A stretch of 64,000 bases of DNA from Pectobacterium colocasium (GTDB taxonomy: Bacteria > Pseudomonadota > Gammaproteobacteria > Enterobacterales > Enterobacteriaceae), in NCBI RefSeq assembly GCF_020181655.1, contig NZ_CP084032.1:1426001-1490000 (forward strand), given 5' to 3'. A program made the translations under genes and the position numbers. The notes below the pieces were generated by a model. That model did not search any database. It saw only the letters and a list, made by a program, of their open reading frames with translations, and was not told where the DNA came from. Positions 9,571 through 20,462 of this stretch are shown here, one piece after another (position 1 is the stretch's first letter; every line of letters begins with the position of its first letter).

Positions 9571-11214
9571 ATGGCTAATCACCCAAGGGCCGGACAGCCT
9601 ACCCGGCAGAGCGATTTGATCAATGTGGCACAGTTAACGTCACAATATTATGTGCTGCGGCCGGACGTCGGCAACACAGCGCATGCGGTGAAATTTGGTA
9701 CGTCTGGCCATCGCGGCAGTGCGGGACGCCATAGCTTTAATGAACCGCATATTCTGGCGATTGCGCAGGCGATTGCTGAAGAGCGTAAAAAGCAAGGCAT
9801 CAGCGGCCCGTGCTACGTCGGTAAAGATACTCACGCGCTCTCCGAACCTGCGTTTATCTCTGTGCTTGAGGTGTTGGCTGCCAACGGTGTAGATGTGATC
9901 GTACAGTTGGATAATGGTTTTACCCCAACGCCTGCGGTGTCTAACGCCATTCTGGTTAACAATCGTCAGGGCGGCGCGCTGGCTGACGGTATTGTGATCA
10001 CGCCGTCCCACAACCCGCCGGAAGATGGCGGCATTAAATATAACCCGCCGAACGGTGGCCCGGCAGATACCAATCTTACCAGCGTGATTGAGAAGCGTGC
10101 GAATGCCCTGCTGGCGGATGAACTGCGTGACGTGAAGCGTATTACGCTGGATCAGGCGTGGAAAAGCGGACATGTCCACGAGCAGGATCTGGTTCAGCCG
10201 TATGTAGAAGGGCTGGCTAGCGTGGTGGACATGGCGGCGATTCAACGCGCTGGTCTGAAACTGGGCGTCGATCCGCTGGGTGGTTCCGGTATTGCCTACT
10301 GGCAGCGTATTGCCGAGCACTACAAGCTGGATCTGACGCTGGTGAACGATGCGGTCGATCAGACATTCCGCTTTATGTCGCTGGATCACGATGGCGTGAT
10401 TCGTATGGACTGCTCGTCAGAATTCGCCATGGCTGGGCTGCTAGCGCTGCGTGATAAATTCGATTTGGCGTTTGCCAACGATCCTGATTATGACCGCCAC
10501 GGTATCGTCACCCCTTCCGGGCTGATGAACCCGAACCACTATCTGGCGGTGGCAATCAACTATCTGTTCCAGCATCGTCCACAGTGGGGGCAGTCTGTTG
10601 CTGTCGGCAAAACGCTGGTATCCAGTGCGATGATCGACCGTGTAGTAGCCGATTTAGGCCGTAAACTGGTAGAAGTACCGGTTGGCTTCAAGTGGTTCGT
10701 TGACGGCCTGTATGACGGCAGCTTTGGCTTTGGTGGCGAAGAGAGTGCGGGGGCGTCCTTCCTGCGCTTTGATGGCACGCCGTGGTCGACGGACAAAGAC
10801 GGCATCATCCTGTGTCTGCTGGCGGCGGAAATTACGGCCGTGACAGGTAAAAACCCACAGCAGCATTATGATGAGCTGGCACAGCGCTTTGGCGCGCCGA
10901 GCTATAACCGTATCCAGGCTTCCGCGACGCATGCACAGAAAGCCGTACTGTCCAAGCTGTCGCCTGAGCAGGTGTCGGCCAGTACGCTGGCGGGCGATCC
11001 GATTACTGCGCGCCTGACCGCTGCGCCGGGCAACGGGGCATCGATTGGTGGCCTGAAAGTGATGACGGAGAACGGCTGGTTTGCCGCGCGTCCTTCCGGC
11101 ACCGAAGAAGCCTACAAAATCTACTGTGAAAGTTTCCTCGGGGTGGAACACCGCGAGCGCATCGAGAAAGAAGCGGTAGAAATTGTCAGTGCGGTACTCG
11201 CAACGGCTAAATAA
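9571..11214 (+). CDS. pgm: Phosphoglucomutase
   Basis: Interconverts glucose 1-phosphate and glucose 6-phosphate in the cytoplasm, feeding UDP-glucose, LPS and glycogen synthesis. 547 residues (E. coli 546). The phosphoserine loop is [17 protein letters not shown] near residue 146, the metal-binding loop is DPDYDRHG, the sugar-binding loop is [10 protein letters not shown], and the phosphate-binding C-terminus is [13 protein letters not shown]. An AGGGAGAAA site precedes the ATG. Probably cotranscribed with seqA. Confidence 0.97.
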   Translation: MANHPRAGQPTRQSDLINVAQLTSQYYVLRPDVGNTAHAVKFGTSGHRGSAGRHSFNEPHILAIAQAIAEERKKQGISGPCYVGKDTHALSEPAFISVLEVLAANGVDVIVQLDNGFTPTPAVSNAILVNNRQGGALADGIVITPSHNPPEDGGIKYNPPNGGPADTNLTSVIEKRANALLADELRDVKRITLDQAWKSGHVHEQDLVQPYVEGLASVVDMAAIQRAGLKLGVDPLGGSGIAYWQRIAEHYKLDLTLVNDAVDQTFRFMSLDHDGVIRMDCSSEFAMAGLLALRDKFDLAFANDPDYDRHGIVTPSGLMNPNHYLAVAINYLFQHRPQWGQSVAVGKTLVSSAMIDRVVADLGRKLVEVPVGFKWFVDGLYDGSFGFGGEESAGASFLRFDGTPWSTDKDGIILCLLAAEITAVTGKNPQQHYDELAQRFGAPSYNRIQASATHAQKAVLSKLSPEQVSASTLAGDPITARLTAAPGNGASIGGLKVMTENGWFAARPSGTEEAYKIYCESFLGVEHRERIEKEAVEIVSAVLATAK

Positions 11215-11218
11215 GTGA

Positions 11219-11242
11219 AAAGGCGCTGCATGCAGCGCCTTT
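11219..11242 (+). terminator. Hairpin after pgm
   Basis: Perfect 24-base palindrome (aaaggcgctgca / tgcagcgccttt) five bases after the pgm stop. The T-run is only three bases (part of the arm), so termination may be partial. Confidence 0.6.
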
Positions 11243-11272
11243 CAGACTGCTGACAAAGTCCGCAGAGCGGGC

Positions 11273-11367
11273 GTAACGGATAGATCGTAAAGACGCTGCA
11301 AGTACGTCCCTGTAAGCTCGGGTTGCGCCATCCCTGGCGCAAACGCTTTACTCTTCTATTCCGTTAC
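11273..11367. repeat. MITE-like palindromic intergenic repeat
   Basis: About 95 bases with long imperfect terminal inverted repeats: gtaacggatagatcgtaaag at 11273-11292 against the complement of 11346-11367. A perfect inner hairpin, ttgcgcc / ggcgcaa, lies at 11323-11342. No coding potential. It looks like a small non-autonomous repeat between pgm and the EamA gene. Confidence 0.55.
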
Positions 11368-11445
11368 TCCCGTTTTCACTCGGCAAATAAGTTTTTCAAC
11401 TGTCTGCTTTTTTAATCTTGTACAGCCAGAAAATGCAGAACGCCT

Positions 11446-11874
11446 TTATCCCAATGCGACCAGCAACGCTCCCACGGAAATCAGCGCCACGCCAGCTCCC
11501 GCCATCAGCGAAATCTTTTCTCCCAGCAGAATGACTGCCAACACGACAGCGAAAACCACGCTGAGCTTATCGATCGGGGCGACCTGAGCGACATTACCGT
11601 TCTTCAATGCGACAAAGTAAAATAGCCATGACAGCGCCCCCGCGACGCCGCTGAGCACGATAAACAACAGCGCTTTTTTATTGGCGACGACCTCACCGAC
11701 CAGCGCCAACTTGCCTTGCGCGACCACCACTCCGACTAAAAAAAGTGCCATGATGACGGCACGAATCGCGGTCGCCGTATTGGCGTCCAGATTTTGCAGA
11801 CCAATCTTGCCAAATATCGCGACCAGCGCGGCGCATACGGCAGACAGCAAGGCGTAAATTAACCAACTACTCAT
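11446..11874 (-). CDS. EamA-family (DMT) small membrane transporter
   Basis: 142 residues, almost entirely hydrophobic, with about five membrane helices: a single EamA repeat rather than the usual two, so it likely works as a dimer. Recognisable parts are the N-terminal FGKIGLQNLDANTATAIRA and the C-terminal APIDKLSVVFAVVLAVILLGEK. The start chosen (MSSWLIYALL) has AGGA 10 nt upstream; an ATG nine codons earlier is less well placed. It lies 82 bases downstream of kdpE on the same strand and could be cotranscribed. The substrate is unknown. Confidence 0.85.
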   Translation of the reverse strand: MSSWLIYALLSAVCAALVAIFGKIGLQNLDANTATAIRAVIMALFLVGVVVAQGKLALVGEVVANKKALLFIVLSGVAGALSWLFYFVALKNGNVAQVAPIDKLSVVFAVVLAVILLGEKISLMAGAGVALISVGALLVALG

Positions 11875-11956
11875 GACGGCGTATTCCTGAAGAAAAGGCA
11901 AGCGCGTGCCGTGGGAAACATTCTCTACGGACGTCGCCTGATACAGAAGGATGATT

Positions 11957-12637
11957 TTACGGCATAAAACGATAACCGATAGCGGTTTCGGTCAAGAGAT
12001 GGCGCGGTCTTGCCGGATCGCTTTCCAGCTTCTGGCGCAGGTGCCCCATATAAATGCGCAGATAGTGGCTGTGCTCGACAGCGTTTGGCCCCCAAACCTG
12101 CGTCAGCAACTGACGTTGCGTCAGCACTTTGCCTGGGTTGGCGAGGAGTGTGGCTAACAGACGAAATTCGATGGGCGTCAGGTGTAGCTCCTGATCGTCG
12201 CGATTCACCTGCCGATTGAGTAAATCCACGGTGATATTACCGAAGCTCACCAGCGGCGTTTCCTGCTGTGTATTGCTGTGGCGACGCAGCGCGACACGCA
12301 ATCGTGCCAGCAGCTCGCCGATGCCGAACGGCTTGGTCAGATAATCATCGGCACCGGCATCCAGCGCGTCTATTTTATCCTGCTCATCGGTACGGGCAGA
12401 AAGCACAATCACGGGCAGGCTGCTCCACTGACGTAAATCGCGGATGTAGTCGATACCGTCACCATCCGGCAGGCCCAAATCGAGAATAATCAGGTCGGGT
12501 TTGCGCGTGGCTGCTTCCAGCAGACCGCGCTGCATCGTTTCGGCGTCAAACACGCGACAGCCTTCGCCTTCCAGCGCCTGACGAACAAAACGACGGATCT
12601 CTTTTTCATCTTCAACGATCAGAATGGTGGCCTGCAA
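11957..12637 (-). CDS. kdpE: KdpE response regulator
   Basis: OmpR-family transcription factor, 226 residues, activated by KdpD to turn on kdpFABC under potassium limitation or osmotic stress. The receiver domain spans about 1-115, with the phospho-acceptor Asp in DLIILDLGLPDG and the conserved Lys in DYLTKPFG. The winged-helix DNA-binding domain contains LTPIEFRLLATLLANPGKVLT. The gene starts 5 bases after the kdpD stop. Confidence 0.97.
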   Translation of the reverse strand: MQATILIVEDEKEIRRFVRQALEGEGCRVFDAETMQRGLLEAATRKPDLIILDLGLPDGDGIDYIRDLRQWSSLPVIVLSARTDEQDKIDALDAGADDYLTKPFGIGELLARLRVALRRHSNTQQETPLVSFGNITVDLLNRQVNRDDQELHLTPIEFRLLATLLANPGKVLTQRQLLTQVWGPNAVEHSHYLRIYMGHLRQKLESDPARPRHLLTETAIGYRFMP

Positions 12638-12642
12638 GGGAT

Positions 12643-15405
12643 TCAGTGCTCCTCAATATCTTCCGGTTCGAGATCCGGCGGTGCCGACAGCGGTAAAGTG
12701 AAATGGAAGGCAGCACCGCCGCTTTCGGCATTCGTTGCCCAGATCCGGCCGCCGTGAATTTCTACTATCGCCCGACAGATTGCCAGCCCCAGTCCCACGC
12801 CGGGAATCGATGACTCTTTGTGACCACGGGAAAATTTATCAAAAATCATGCTTTCCTGGCCGTGCTCAATCCCCGGGCCATTGTCCTGCACGATGATTTC
12901 CAGCACGCTTTCCTGCGCATCGTGCTGCGGGGCGGTGCTCTCTGCAATAAGGCTTTTGGGAATAATGCTTGCTGAAATCGCGATGGTGGCCTGTTCTCCG
13001 GCGTACTTCAGCGCATTCTCCAACAGGTTAATGAACACGCGTTCCACCAGCCCTGCATCACAATAAACCAGAACCATCTCATCAGGTAGATTAACCTGAA
13101 TGGTGTTTTTCGCCAGCGCGCTTTCCAACTGCTGTAGGGCGCTGCCGATCAGTTCCTCCGGTGTTTGCCACTCTTTACGTAGGTTAAAGCCATCCGACTG
13201 AATACGCGCCATATCGAGCAGGTTATTCACCAGTCGTGTGGTGTTTAAAATATGCTGGCGGATCTGGTTGGCTTGCTGGGCATAAGGCGATCCTTCACTG
13301 GCCAGATTCAACGTCAGAATCTCGGCCTGACCAAAAAGGACGGTCAGCGGCGTGCGGAGATCGTGCGAAAGCGCGGCAAGCAGCGAGTTGCGCAACTGTT
13401 CGCGCTCGGCATCCAGCCGGGCATTTTCCGTACTTTGCATCAGATGCAGACGCTCCAGCGCGTTGGCGATCAGCACGGTAAAGGTGTCCAACAGGCGCTG
13501 CTGTTCGGGAATCATCAACTGCCGAGCGTTATTAGGCTCGATCGCCAGCACGCCGAAGATTTGCTGCGTGGTTGCGAGTGGCAGAATCTGATATGACACG
13601 CCGGGAAGGGTTGTCGTTCCCGCTCCGGCGGGGGCGCGATGATCGAAGCTCCAGCGGGCGATAGCATGATCGACAATCAACTGCTGGCTGTCTCGCGCAG
13701 GTTGAGATAGCTCGGACGAGGTATGATGCAGGCTATCGGCGAGCAAAATCGCGATCCTGGCCTGAAACGTCGTGCTGAGAAAATGCTGGCTGGCTTCGAC
13801 AATATCGGCGCTGGACAGGCTGCGATTCAGCGCCTTCGACATCTCATACAGATGGCGAACGCGCTGCTCGCGATAACGGGCGACCCTGGCCTGATAGCGC
13901 ACGCCTGCGGTCAGATTACCGACCAGCAGGCCGACGCCGAGCATCACAGCAAAGGTGACCAGATATTGCGCATCCGAGACGGCAAAGGTGCCGCGTGGCA
14001 GAATAAAGAAGAGATCGAAACTGGCGACGTTGATGACGGCAGCGAACACCGACGGCCAGCGGCCAAAGAACAGCGCAACGATTACCACGGCCAGCAGATA
14101 AATCATCACCAGATTGACGGGTTCCAGCATGGCAAACGGCGACCATGAGGCGAGCAGAGTGATCAACGCGCACAGCAGCGTCGCCAGTCCGCAGCCAAAC
14201 AACTGCATACGCCATTTCTCGACCAACCCGCGTGCATCCGGTGTTTTAATCGGTGCGGCTGATACGTCATCCTGCACGGCCACCACGACCAGATCGAGAT
14301 CCGGCCCCAGTCGGCCGAGCCGTTCGGCAAAGCGCGTGCGCCACCACCAGCCGAAGCGCTGTTCTACATGGCGACCAATGACGATTTTGCCGAGGTTGTG
14401 CTCACGCGCATAGCGCAGGACGGCAAGCTCTTCATCGGGTTCCGATAGCGTCACCGTTTCTGCCCCTAAATCCTGCGCCAGCTTGAGCGCCCGCAAAATG
14501 GCGCGCCGTTGCGGTTCAGGCAAGCGGTGCAGACGCGGGGTTTCGACGTAAACGGCGTGCCAGGTGCTGCCTAGCCGCGCTGCCAGTCGTGCCGCTGTTC
14601 GCACCAGTTTTTCATTACCCGTGCCGTGGCCGATGCATAACAAAATGGCATCACGCGTATGCCAGACCTGTTCGCGCCCTTGTCCGGCACGCATGGCGCG
14701 CATTTGATCGTCAACCCGATCCGCCATGCGCCGCAGCGCCAGCTCGCGCAGGGCGATCAAATTGCCTTTGCGGAAAAAGTTCTCGACGGCGCGCTCGGCC
14801 TGTAGCGGCAGATACACTTTGCCCTCATTCAGGCGCTGCCGCAGATCGTCCGGCGGCAAGTCCACCAGAATGACTTCGCTGGCCTGATCGAATATCGGGT
14901 CTGGCACGGTTTCCCGTACCCGAATCCCCGTAACGCCGCCGACCACATCGTTCAGGCTTTCCAGATGCTGAACGTTTACCGTCGTAAAGACGTCGATACC
15001 CGCATCAAGCAATTCCTGCACGTCTTGCCAACGCTTGGGGTGACGCGATCCACTCACGTTGCTGTGCGCCAGCTCGTCGATCAGAATCAGCGCCGGACAG
15101 CGCGCCAGCGCTGCATCCAGATCGAATTCGGCGGTGTGACGGCCATGATGGCGAAAATGTTTGAGCGGTAGCAACGGCAGTCCATCCAGCAGCGCAGCGG
15201 TTTCGCTGCGGCCGTGGGTTTCGACCACGCCGACAAGAATATCTAGCCCCTGTGCACGCAGCCGCTGGGCTTCCTGCAACATGGCATAGGTTTTCCCGAC
15301 ACCGGCACAGGCACCAAAAAAGATCTTCAGTTTGCCGCGCGGTGGCGCACCGACCTGCGCCAGCAGGCTATCGGGATCCGGGCGGCGATCTTCACCGTCA
15401 ATCAT
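12643..15405 (-). CDS. kdpD: KdpD sensor histidine kinase
   Basis: Membrane sensor kinase/phosphatase for potassium status, 920 residues (E. coli 894). Domains in order: KdpD N-terminal domain with Walker A GACAGVGKT at 31-39; a universal-stress-protein-like domain at about 250-370; four clustered membrane helices at about 405-505 (ending in LGVGLLVGNLTAGVRYQARVA); a GAF-like domain; the dimerisation helix with the phospho-histidine in ALSHDLRTPLTVLFGQAE; and the ATPase domain (NLLENALKYAG, DNGPGIE, GVGLGLAICRAIVEIHGG). The start MIDGEDRRPDPD aligns with E. coli. It is separated from kdpC by 102 bases that hold two strong hairpins. Confidence 0.97.
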   Translation of the reverse strand: MIDGEDRRPDPDSLLAQVGAPPRGKLKIFFGACAGVGKTYAMLQEAQRLRAQGLDILVGVVETHGRSETAALLDGLPLLPLKHFRHHGRHTAEFDLDAALARCPALILIDELAHSNVSGSRHPKRWQDVQELLDAGIDVFTTVNVQHLESLNDVVGGVTGIRVRETVPDPIFDQASEVILVDLPPDDLRQRLNEGKVYLPLQAERAVENFFRKGNLIALRELALRRMADRVDDQMRAMRAGQGREQVWHTRDAILLCIGHGTGNEKLVRTAARLAARLGSTWHAVYVETPRLHRLPEPQRRAILRALKLAQDLGAETVTLSEPDEELAVLRYAREHNLGKIVIGRHVEQRFGWWWRTRFAERLGRLGPDLDLVVVAVQDDVSAAPIKTPDARGLVEKWRMQLFGCGLATLLCALITLLASWSPFAMLEPVNLVMIYLLAVVIVALFFGRWPSVFAAVINVASFDLFFILPRGTFAVSDAQYLVTFAVMLGVGLLVGNLTAGVRYQARVARYREQRVRHLYEMSKALNRSLSSADIVEASQHFLSTTFQARIAILLADSLHHTSSELSQPARDSQQLIVDHAIARWSFDHRAPAGAGTTTLPGVSYQILPLATTQQIFGVLAIEPNNARQLMIPEQQRLLDTFTVLIANALERLHLMQSTENARLDAEREQLRNSLLAALSHDLRTPLTVLFGQAEILTLNLASEGSPYAQQANQIRQHILNTTRLVNNLLDMARIQSDGFNLRKEWQTPEELIGSALQQLESALAKNTIQVNLPDEMVLVYCDAGLVERVFINLLENALKYAGEQATIAISASIIPKSLIAESTAPQHDAQESVLEIIVQDNGPGIEHGQESMIFDKFSRGHKESSIPGVGLGLAICRAIVEIHGGRIWATNAESGGAAFHFTLPLSAPPDLEPEDIEEH

Positions 15406-15423
15406 GTTCTATCCCTTATTAGC

Positions 15424-15479
15424 GCGGCCTGAACCGTCGTCAGGCCGCAGCAAAGACGACGGGGAGTCTGGCTCCCCGT
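15424..15479 (-). other. Two intercistronic hairpins between kdpC and kdpD
   Basis: Two perfect stems: gcggcctga / tcaggccgc (15424-15448) and acggggag / ctccccgt (15459-15479). Neither is followed by a T-run on the minus strand, so they are more likely mRNA stabilising or processing elements (or a leaky attenuator) than simple terminators. They sit at the join between pump genes and regulator genes. Confidence 0.6.
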
Positions 15480-15507
15480 ATGATAATTAATAGTAACGCA
15501 CTGTCGA

Positions 15508-16092
15508 TTAAGGCAGGGCTTTTTCCTTATCCAGCGCCAGGTTCAACAGCAGGACATTAACCGTTGGCTGTCCAATGAACGCGGGCTTGCTGGTTTCAGT
15601 AAAGCGATCGATCAACTGCTGTACCTGCTGGAGCGACATCCCTCTGGCCTGGGCAATGTGCAGCGCCTGATAGCGTGCGGCTTCTGGGGATATTTGCGGA
15701 TCCAGTCCGCTGCCGGAGGCCGTCAACAGTTCAGCGGGCACCGGTTGCTGATTGCCAACCAACTGATGCCAATAAGCGGCACGTTCACCGATCAGTTTAT
15801 CCAGCGCGGGATTGCTGGCGGCCAGATTGCTGCCACCGGACGCCAGCGCGTTATACGGCGTATCTGATGTGGCGGAAGGACGCCCCTGAAAATAGCCAGC
15901 ACGACTGAATGACTGCCCGATCAGGGATGAACCGACGATGGTATTCTCACGATAAATCAGCGATCCGTTTGCCTGTGTCGGGAACAACCACTGTGCCAAC
16001 ACCGTTGTCAGCAGCGGGTAGGCCAGACCGGTAAACAGCAGCAATAATAAGAATAAAAACAAAGAGGAACGTAAATAGCGCATAGCATACAC
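15508..16092 (-). CDS. kdpC: KdpC subunit of the potassium-transporting ATPase
   Basis: Single-span periplasm-facing subunit of the KdpFABC pump, 194 residues. One N-terminal membrane helix (about 8-35, [19 protein letters not shown]) is followed by a soluble domain with [19 protein letters not shown] and [14 protein letters not shown], the typical KdpC motifs. It follows kdpB after 10 bases. Confidence 0.96.
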   Translation of the reverse strand: MYAMRYLRSSLFLFLLLLLFTGLAYPLLTTVLAQWLFPTQANGSLIYRENTIVGSSLIGQSFSRAGYFQGRPSATSDTPYNALASGGSNLAASNPALDKLIGERAAYWHQLVGNQQPVPAELLTASGSGLDPQISPEAARYQALHIAQARGMSLQQVQQLIDRFTETSKPAFIGQPTVNVLLLNLALDKEKALP

Positions 16093-16102
16093 CCGTTAGT
16101 CC

Positions 16103-18247
16103 TTAAGCCAGATTCAGCCCAGTCAGCAACATATCAATCAGCTTGATACCGAGGAACGGCACCAGCAGCCCGCCAAGACCATAAATCCACAGATTGCGGC
16201 TTAATTGCGCCGCTGCACTCATGGGGCGATAGCGAATCCCTTTGAGCGCCAGTGGGATCAGAAACACGATAATCAGCGCATTGAAGATCACCGCCGACAG
16301 CATGGCTGAGGTGGGTGAGTGCAGTTGCATCACGTTTAGCGCATTGAGCTGTGGGTAGGTGGCGGCAAAGGCGGCTGGGATAATCGCGAAATATTTCGCC
16401 ACGTCGTTGGCGATACTGAACGTCGTCAGCGAGCCGCGCGTCATCAGCATCTGCTTACCGATGTGCACCACTTCGATCAGCTTGGTTGGATTGGAATCCA
16501 AATCAACCATGTTGCCCGCTTCCTTTGCTGCCTGCGTGCCGGAGTTCATGGCTACCGCTACATCCGCCTGCGCCAGCGCGGGAGCATCGTTCGTGCCGTC
16601 GCCGGTCATCGCCACCAGTCTGCCTTCTGCCTGATACTGGCGAATCAGCGCCAGCTTGGTTTCCGGTGTGGCTTCCGCCAGAAAATCATCGACGCCGGCT
16701 TCTGCGGCAATCGCCGCGGCGGTGAGCGGGTTGTCGCCAGTGATCATCACGGTTTTTATCCCCATACTGCGCAGCTCGGCAAAGCGCGTTTTGATGCCAC
16801 TTTTTACGATATCTTTCAGTTCCACCACGCCAAGCACGCGCTTACCTTCTGCAACGACCAGTGGTGTTCCCCCGCTGCGTGCGACGTTGGAGACCGCTTC
16901 TTCGACCTGATGTGGGAAATTGCCATTATTCGCTTCAATGTAGCGACGCAGGGCATCGACAGCGCCTTTACGAATGGTGCGTTGGCCAAAATTGACGCCA
17001 CTCATGCGCGTCTGGGCGGTAAAGGGGACAAAGGTGGCGTCCAACGACGCTAAGTCCTGTTCCGGCAGGTTAAAACGTTGCTTTGCCAGCACCACGATGC
17101 TGCGGCCTTCGGGCGTTTCATCCGCCAGGGAAGCGAGACGCGCGGCGTCAGCCAGCGCCTGTTCCGTCACGCCTGGCGCAGGCAGGAAAGCCGAAGCCTG
17201 ACGGTTGCCCAGCGTAATGGTGCCGGTTTTATCCAGCAGCAGAACGTCAATATCGCCTGCCGCTTCGACGGCACGTCCGCTGGTGGCAATCACGTTAGCC
17301 CCCAGCATCCGGCTCATCCCAGCCACGCCGATAGCTGACAGCAGCCCGCCGATGGTGGTGGGGATCAGGCAGACGAGCAGGGCGACCAGTACGGTCACAC
17401 CGACAACATCGCCGCTATTATTCGCCTGTACGCCGAACCAGGAGAACGGGTAGAGCGTGGCAGTTACCAGCAGGAAGATGAGCGTAAGCTCGATCAGCAG
17501 AATGGTCAGCGCGATTTCGTTCGGGGTTTTCCGACGCTGCGCCCCTTCAACCATGGCAATCATCCGGTCGAGGAAGGTTTCGCCGGGATTGACGCTGCAC
17601 TGAATCACCAGCCAGTCGGACAGCACGCGCGTGCCGCCGGTGACGGAGGCGAAATCGCCGCCGGACTCACGGATTACTGGTGCGGATTCCCCGGTGATGG
17701 CGCTTTCATCGACGGACGCGCCGCCTTCCAGCACCTCGCCGTCGCACGGAATGGTCTCGCCCGCGCTCACCAGCACGATATCGCCTTTACGCAGGCTATT
17801 AGCCGGAACGGATTCCGAACCAGCATCGTGATGCGGCGCAGAAAGCTTGTTAGCCCAACTGGTTTTTTTGACGCCTTTCAACGCGTTTGCCTGCGCTTTG
17901 CTACGACCTTCCGCCAGCGCTTCGGCCATATTGGCGAACAGGACGGTAAACCACAGCCAGAGTGAGACCAGCCCGGTAAACATGGCGTTCCCTTCCGTTT
18001 TACCGGCCAGAATAGCCAGCCAGACGAGGGTGGTCAGCATACTGCCGAGATACACCACAAACATGACTGGGTTGCGCCACTGCACGCGCGGATCGAGTTT
18101 CTTGAGCGCATCTTTCAGCGCCGAGCGGATTAACGCTCTGTCAAACAGCGTTTGCGGTTTACGTTTGCCAACAGGGCGGGAAGCCTCGCCCTGCTGGGCA
18201 GAGGTCGGTTCCTGTGTTGCCTGATGATTCATCGTGTGACGAGTCAT
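16103..18247 (-). CDS. kdpB: KdpB, P-type ATPase subunit of the potassium pump
   Basis: Catalytic P-type ATPase subunit of KdpFABC, 714 residues. The actuator loop is [14 protein letters not shown], the phosphorylated Asp is in [13 protein letters not shown] (near residue 340), the nucleotide domain contains [11 protein letters not shown], and the hinge is [22 protein letters not shown]. It is about 30 residues longer than E. coli KdpB at the N-terminus; the extra part ([20 protein letters not shown]) is hydrophilic. The ATG at 18247 has GGAG about 9 nt upstream; the next in-frame ATG at 18232 has no ribosome site. Confidence 0.96.
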   Translation of the reverse strand: MTRHTMNHQATQEPTSAQQGEASRPVGKRKPQTLFDRALIRSALKDALKKLDPRVQWRNPVMFVVYLGSMLTTLVWLAILAGKTEGNAMFTGLVSLWLWFTVLFANMAEALAEGRSKAQANALKGVKKTSWANKLSAPHHDAGSESVPANSLRKGDIVLVSAGETIPCDGEVLEGGASVDESAITGESAPVIRESGGDFASVTGGTRVLSDWLVIQCSVNPGETFLDRMIAMVEGAQRRKTPNEIALTILLIELTLIFLLVTATLYPFSWFGVQANNSGDVVGVTVLVALLVCLIPTTIGGLLSAIGVAGMSRMLGANVIATSGRAVEAAGDIDVLLLDKTGTITLGNRQASAFLPAPGVTEQALADAARLASLADETPEGRSIVVLAKQRFNLPEQDLASLDATFVPFTAQTRMSGVNFGQRTIRKGAVDALRRYIEANNGNFPHQVEEAVSNVARSGGTPLVVAEGKRVLGVVELKDIVKSGIKTRFAELRSMGIKTVMITGDNPLTAAAIAAEAGVDDFLAEATPETKLALIRQYQAEGRLVAMTGDGTNDAPALAQADVAVAMNSGTQAAKEAGNMVDLDSNPTKLIEVVHIGKQMLMTRGSLTTFSIANDVAKYFAIIPAAFAATYPQLNALNVMQLHSPTSAMLSAVIFNALIIVFLIPLALKGIRYRPMSAAAQLSRNLWIYGLGGLLVPFLGIKLIDMLLTGLNLA

Positions 18248-18262
18248 AAAAAGTCTCCAGCC

Positions 18263-19951
18263 TTAGTGAGTCAGGCCGAACTGTAAATGTTCAGCGACTG
18301 GCCCTAACGCCAGTGCAGGGATAAACGTCAGTGCGCCAATCAGCAGAACAATGGCGATGAGCATGCCGATAAACAGCGGACTGCGAGTGGACAGTGAGCC
18401 TTTGCTTTCTGGCTGGCGCTTTTTCACGACCAGCGAACCGGCGATAGCCAGTACGGGCACCATGACGGCAAAGCGGCCCAGCAGCATGGTGACAGCGAGC
18501 AGAACGTTATAGAACGGCGTGTTGACGCTCAGGCCAGCAAACGCGCTGCCGTTGTTGTTCGCGGCGGAGGACACGGCATAGAGCACTTCGCTAAAGCCGT
18601 GTGCGCCGGGGTTCAGAATGCCGCTGCGTCCGGCTTCCGTACTCAGCGCCAGCGCCGTACCGAGCAGTACTAATGCAGGAGGAATCAGAATCGCCAGCGC
18701 CGTCATCTTCATTTCATAGACTTCGATCTTTTTGCCCAGATATTCCGGCGAGCGGCCAATCATCAGGCCGGCAATAAAGACGGTCAGAAGGACGAACAGC
18801 AGCATGCCGTACAGGCCAGAACCGACGCCACCGAACACCACTTCACCAATCTGCATCAACCACATGGGAACCATGCCGCCAAGCGCGGTGAAAGAGTCGT
18901 GCATGGCGTTCACCGCCCCCGTCGAGGTAGCCGTGGTGACAACGGCATACAGGCTAGACGTCAGCACGCCAAAACGCGTCTCTTTACCTTCCAGATTCGC
19001 GGCGCTGTCCGCGCCTAATGCCAGCAGATGGGGGTTACCGCTGACCTCCATTTTCATCACTACGGCCGCGGCGACGATGAAGATGAGCCCCATCGCCCAT
19101 AGCAGTGCATGGCCCTGATGATTGTCACTGACGGCTTTACCAAAGGCGAAGCACAGTGCAGTAGGAATCAGCAGGATCGCCAGCATTTGTACGATGTTGC
19201 TCAGCGCGGTCGGGTTTTCAAACGGGTGTGCCGAGTTGGCACCAAAGAAACCGCCGCCGTTGGTGCCCAACAGTTTAATCGCTTCCTGTGAGGCAACCGG
19301 CCCCATCGGCAGCGTTTGGGCTGCGCCGTCCAGCGTGGTCAGATGCTGATAAGGCAGCAGGTTCTGCAACACGCCCTGACTGACAAAAAACAGCGCCAGC
19401 AACAGAGACAGCGGCAGCAGCACATACAGCGTGATACGAAACAGATCGAGCCACGCGTTGCCCAACGTGTCGACACAGCGACGAGAAAATGCGCGGATTA
19501 ACGCGAAAGCGACGGCGATGCCGCTGGCGGCGGACAGGAAGTTTTGTACCGTTAGGCCAACCATTTGGCTCAGATAACTCAGCGTGTTTTCACCACTGTA
19601 AGCCTGCCAGTTGGTGTTAGTAACAAAGCTGATTGCTGTGTTTAACGCCAAATGCCACGACAATCCCGGCATATTTTCTGGGTTAAGCGGTAGCGCCCCC
19701 TGCGCCATTAACAGGACAAACAAGACGACAATGCCGATCAGGTTAAGCGTCAGAATAGCTGCCGCATACTGTTGCCAGCGCATCTCCGTCGTATCTAAAG
19801 CGAAAAGGCGCGCCGCTCCCGCTTCAAACTTTTGCAGAAGCGTACCCGTTTCACCCTCAATCAGACGAGCCAGTCCGCTACCCAATGGCTGAGCGACGAT
19901 CAGCACGGTAAGCAGCAGGCCAAAGATCAGTAAAAAAGCGTCAGCGGCCAT
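18263..19951 (-). CDS. kdpA: KdpA, potassium-binding channel-like subunit
   Basis: Ten-helix membrane subunit that selects and translocates potassium, 562 residues, related to the SKT potassium channel superfamily. The four selectivity-filter regions include [48 protein letters not shown] and [13 protein letters not shown]. The start overlaps the kdpF stop by one base (TGATG), suggesting translational coupling. Confidence 0.97.
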   Translation of the reverse strand: MAADAFLLIFGLLLTVLIVAQPLGSGLARLIEGETGTLLQKFEAGAARLFALDTTEMRWQQYAAAILTLNLIGIVVLFVLLMAQGALPLNPENMPGLSWHLALNTAISFVTNTNWQAYSGENTLSYLSQMVGLTVQNFLSAASGIAVAFALIRAFSRRCVDTLGNAWLDLFRITLYVLLPLSLLLALFFVSQGVLQNLLPYQHLTTLDGAAQTLPMGPVASQEAIKLLGTNGGGFFGANSAHPFENPTALSNIVQMLAILLIPTALCFAFGKAVSDNHQGHALLWAMGLIFIVAAAVVMKMEVSGNPHLLALGADSAANLEGKETRFGVLTSSLYAVVTTATSTGAVNAMHDSFTALGGMVPMWLMQIGEVVFGGVGSGLYGMLLFVLLTVFIAGLMIGRSPEYLGKKIEVYEMKMTALAILIPPALVLLGTALALSTEAGRSGILNPGAHGFSEVLYAVSSAANNNGSAFAGLSVNTPFYNVLLAVTMLLGRFAVMVPVLAIAGSLVVKKRQPESKGSLSTRSPLFIGMLIAIVLLIGALTFIPALALGPVAEHLQFGLTH

Positions 19952-20040
19952 CAGAATTCCTCCGCTTTCAACAAGGCATAAACCAGATAGGCCAGTAACA
20001 ACAGCACAAGCAGGCCGCCTAAGACGATGCTAAGCGTCAC
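19951..20040 (-). CDS. kdpF: KdpF, small stabilising subunit of the potassium pump
   Basis: 29-residue membrane peptide beginning [12 protein letters not shown], with [14 protein letters not shown] at its end; E. coli KdpF is also 29 residues and ends LGYLVYALINAEAF. It is a single membrane helix and starts with GTG preceded by GGAGGTGTGTT. It sits directly before kdpA, in the known order kdpFABC. Too short for most automatic gene calls. Confidence 0.93.
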   Translation of the reverse strand: MTLSIVLGGLLVLLLLAYLVYALLKAEEF

Positions 20041-20462
20041 AACACACCTCCAGAACAAAATAGACACTGTCAGAGTAGGAAAACGCAGGAAAAGAAGGTG
20101 CAAATTTCCCGTCTGCGGGCGTAAAAAAAGTATAAAAATGGGCTGAAAAGTAGATGGTGGGAGCGGTAATGGCGCTGCTGTGCCAACAGCATCGTCTGCG
20201 ATGGGAAGGGGGTATTAAGAGAAAGGGATAAAGTGATCCAATCTAAAACCATAAATTAACTAATGGTAAGTTTATTTTTAACGTTATTGTAACTTAATAA
20301 CGTAGTGACGAAAAAAGTTGGCGATTATTTCATCTTTTACTGGTCAGATGAGTAGTAAACTTTCAGAAAAAGCGGTAAAATTTTAACCAATATCACAGTT
20401 CTTATTTTGTCGTTATGAAAAGCGCCGCTGAACAAAGGCGCTTATCCCAGAGGAGGATCGTT
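20041..20462. other. Divergent kdpF-ybfA intergenic region
   Basis: Holds the KdpE site and the kdp promoter on the left; the right half (20250-20400) is AT-rich and should carry the ybfA promoter. No gene seen. Confidence 0.6.
20118..20136 (-). promoter_or_regulatory. Putative KdpE operator upstream of kdpF
   Basis: On the minus strand TTTATACTTTTTTTACGCC, nearly identical to the KdpE-binding T-rich direct repeat before the E. coli kdp operon as I recall it. It lies about 80-100 bases before the kdpF start, a suitable distance for activation. Confidence 0.75.

Noticed and set aside
9640..10389. A 249-residue frame antisense to pgm, and similar long antisense frames in glnS, sucA and gltA
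   Set aside because: All are shadows of well-identified genes with matching domains in the sense frame.
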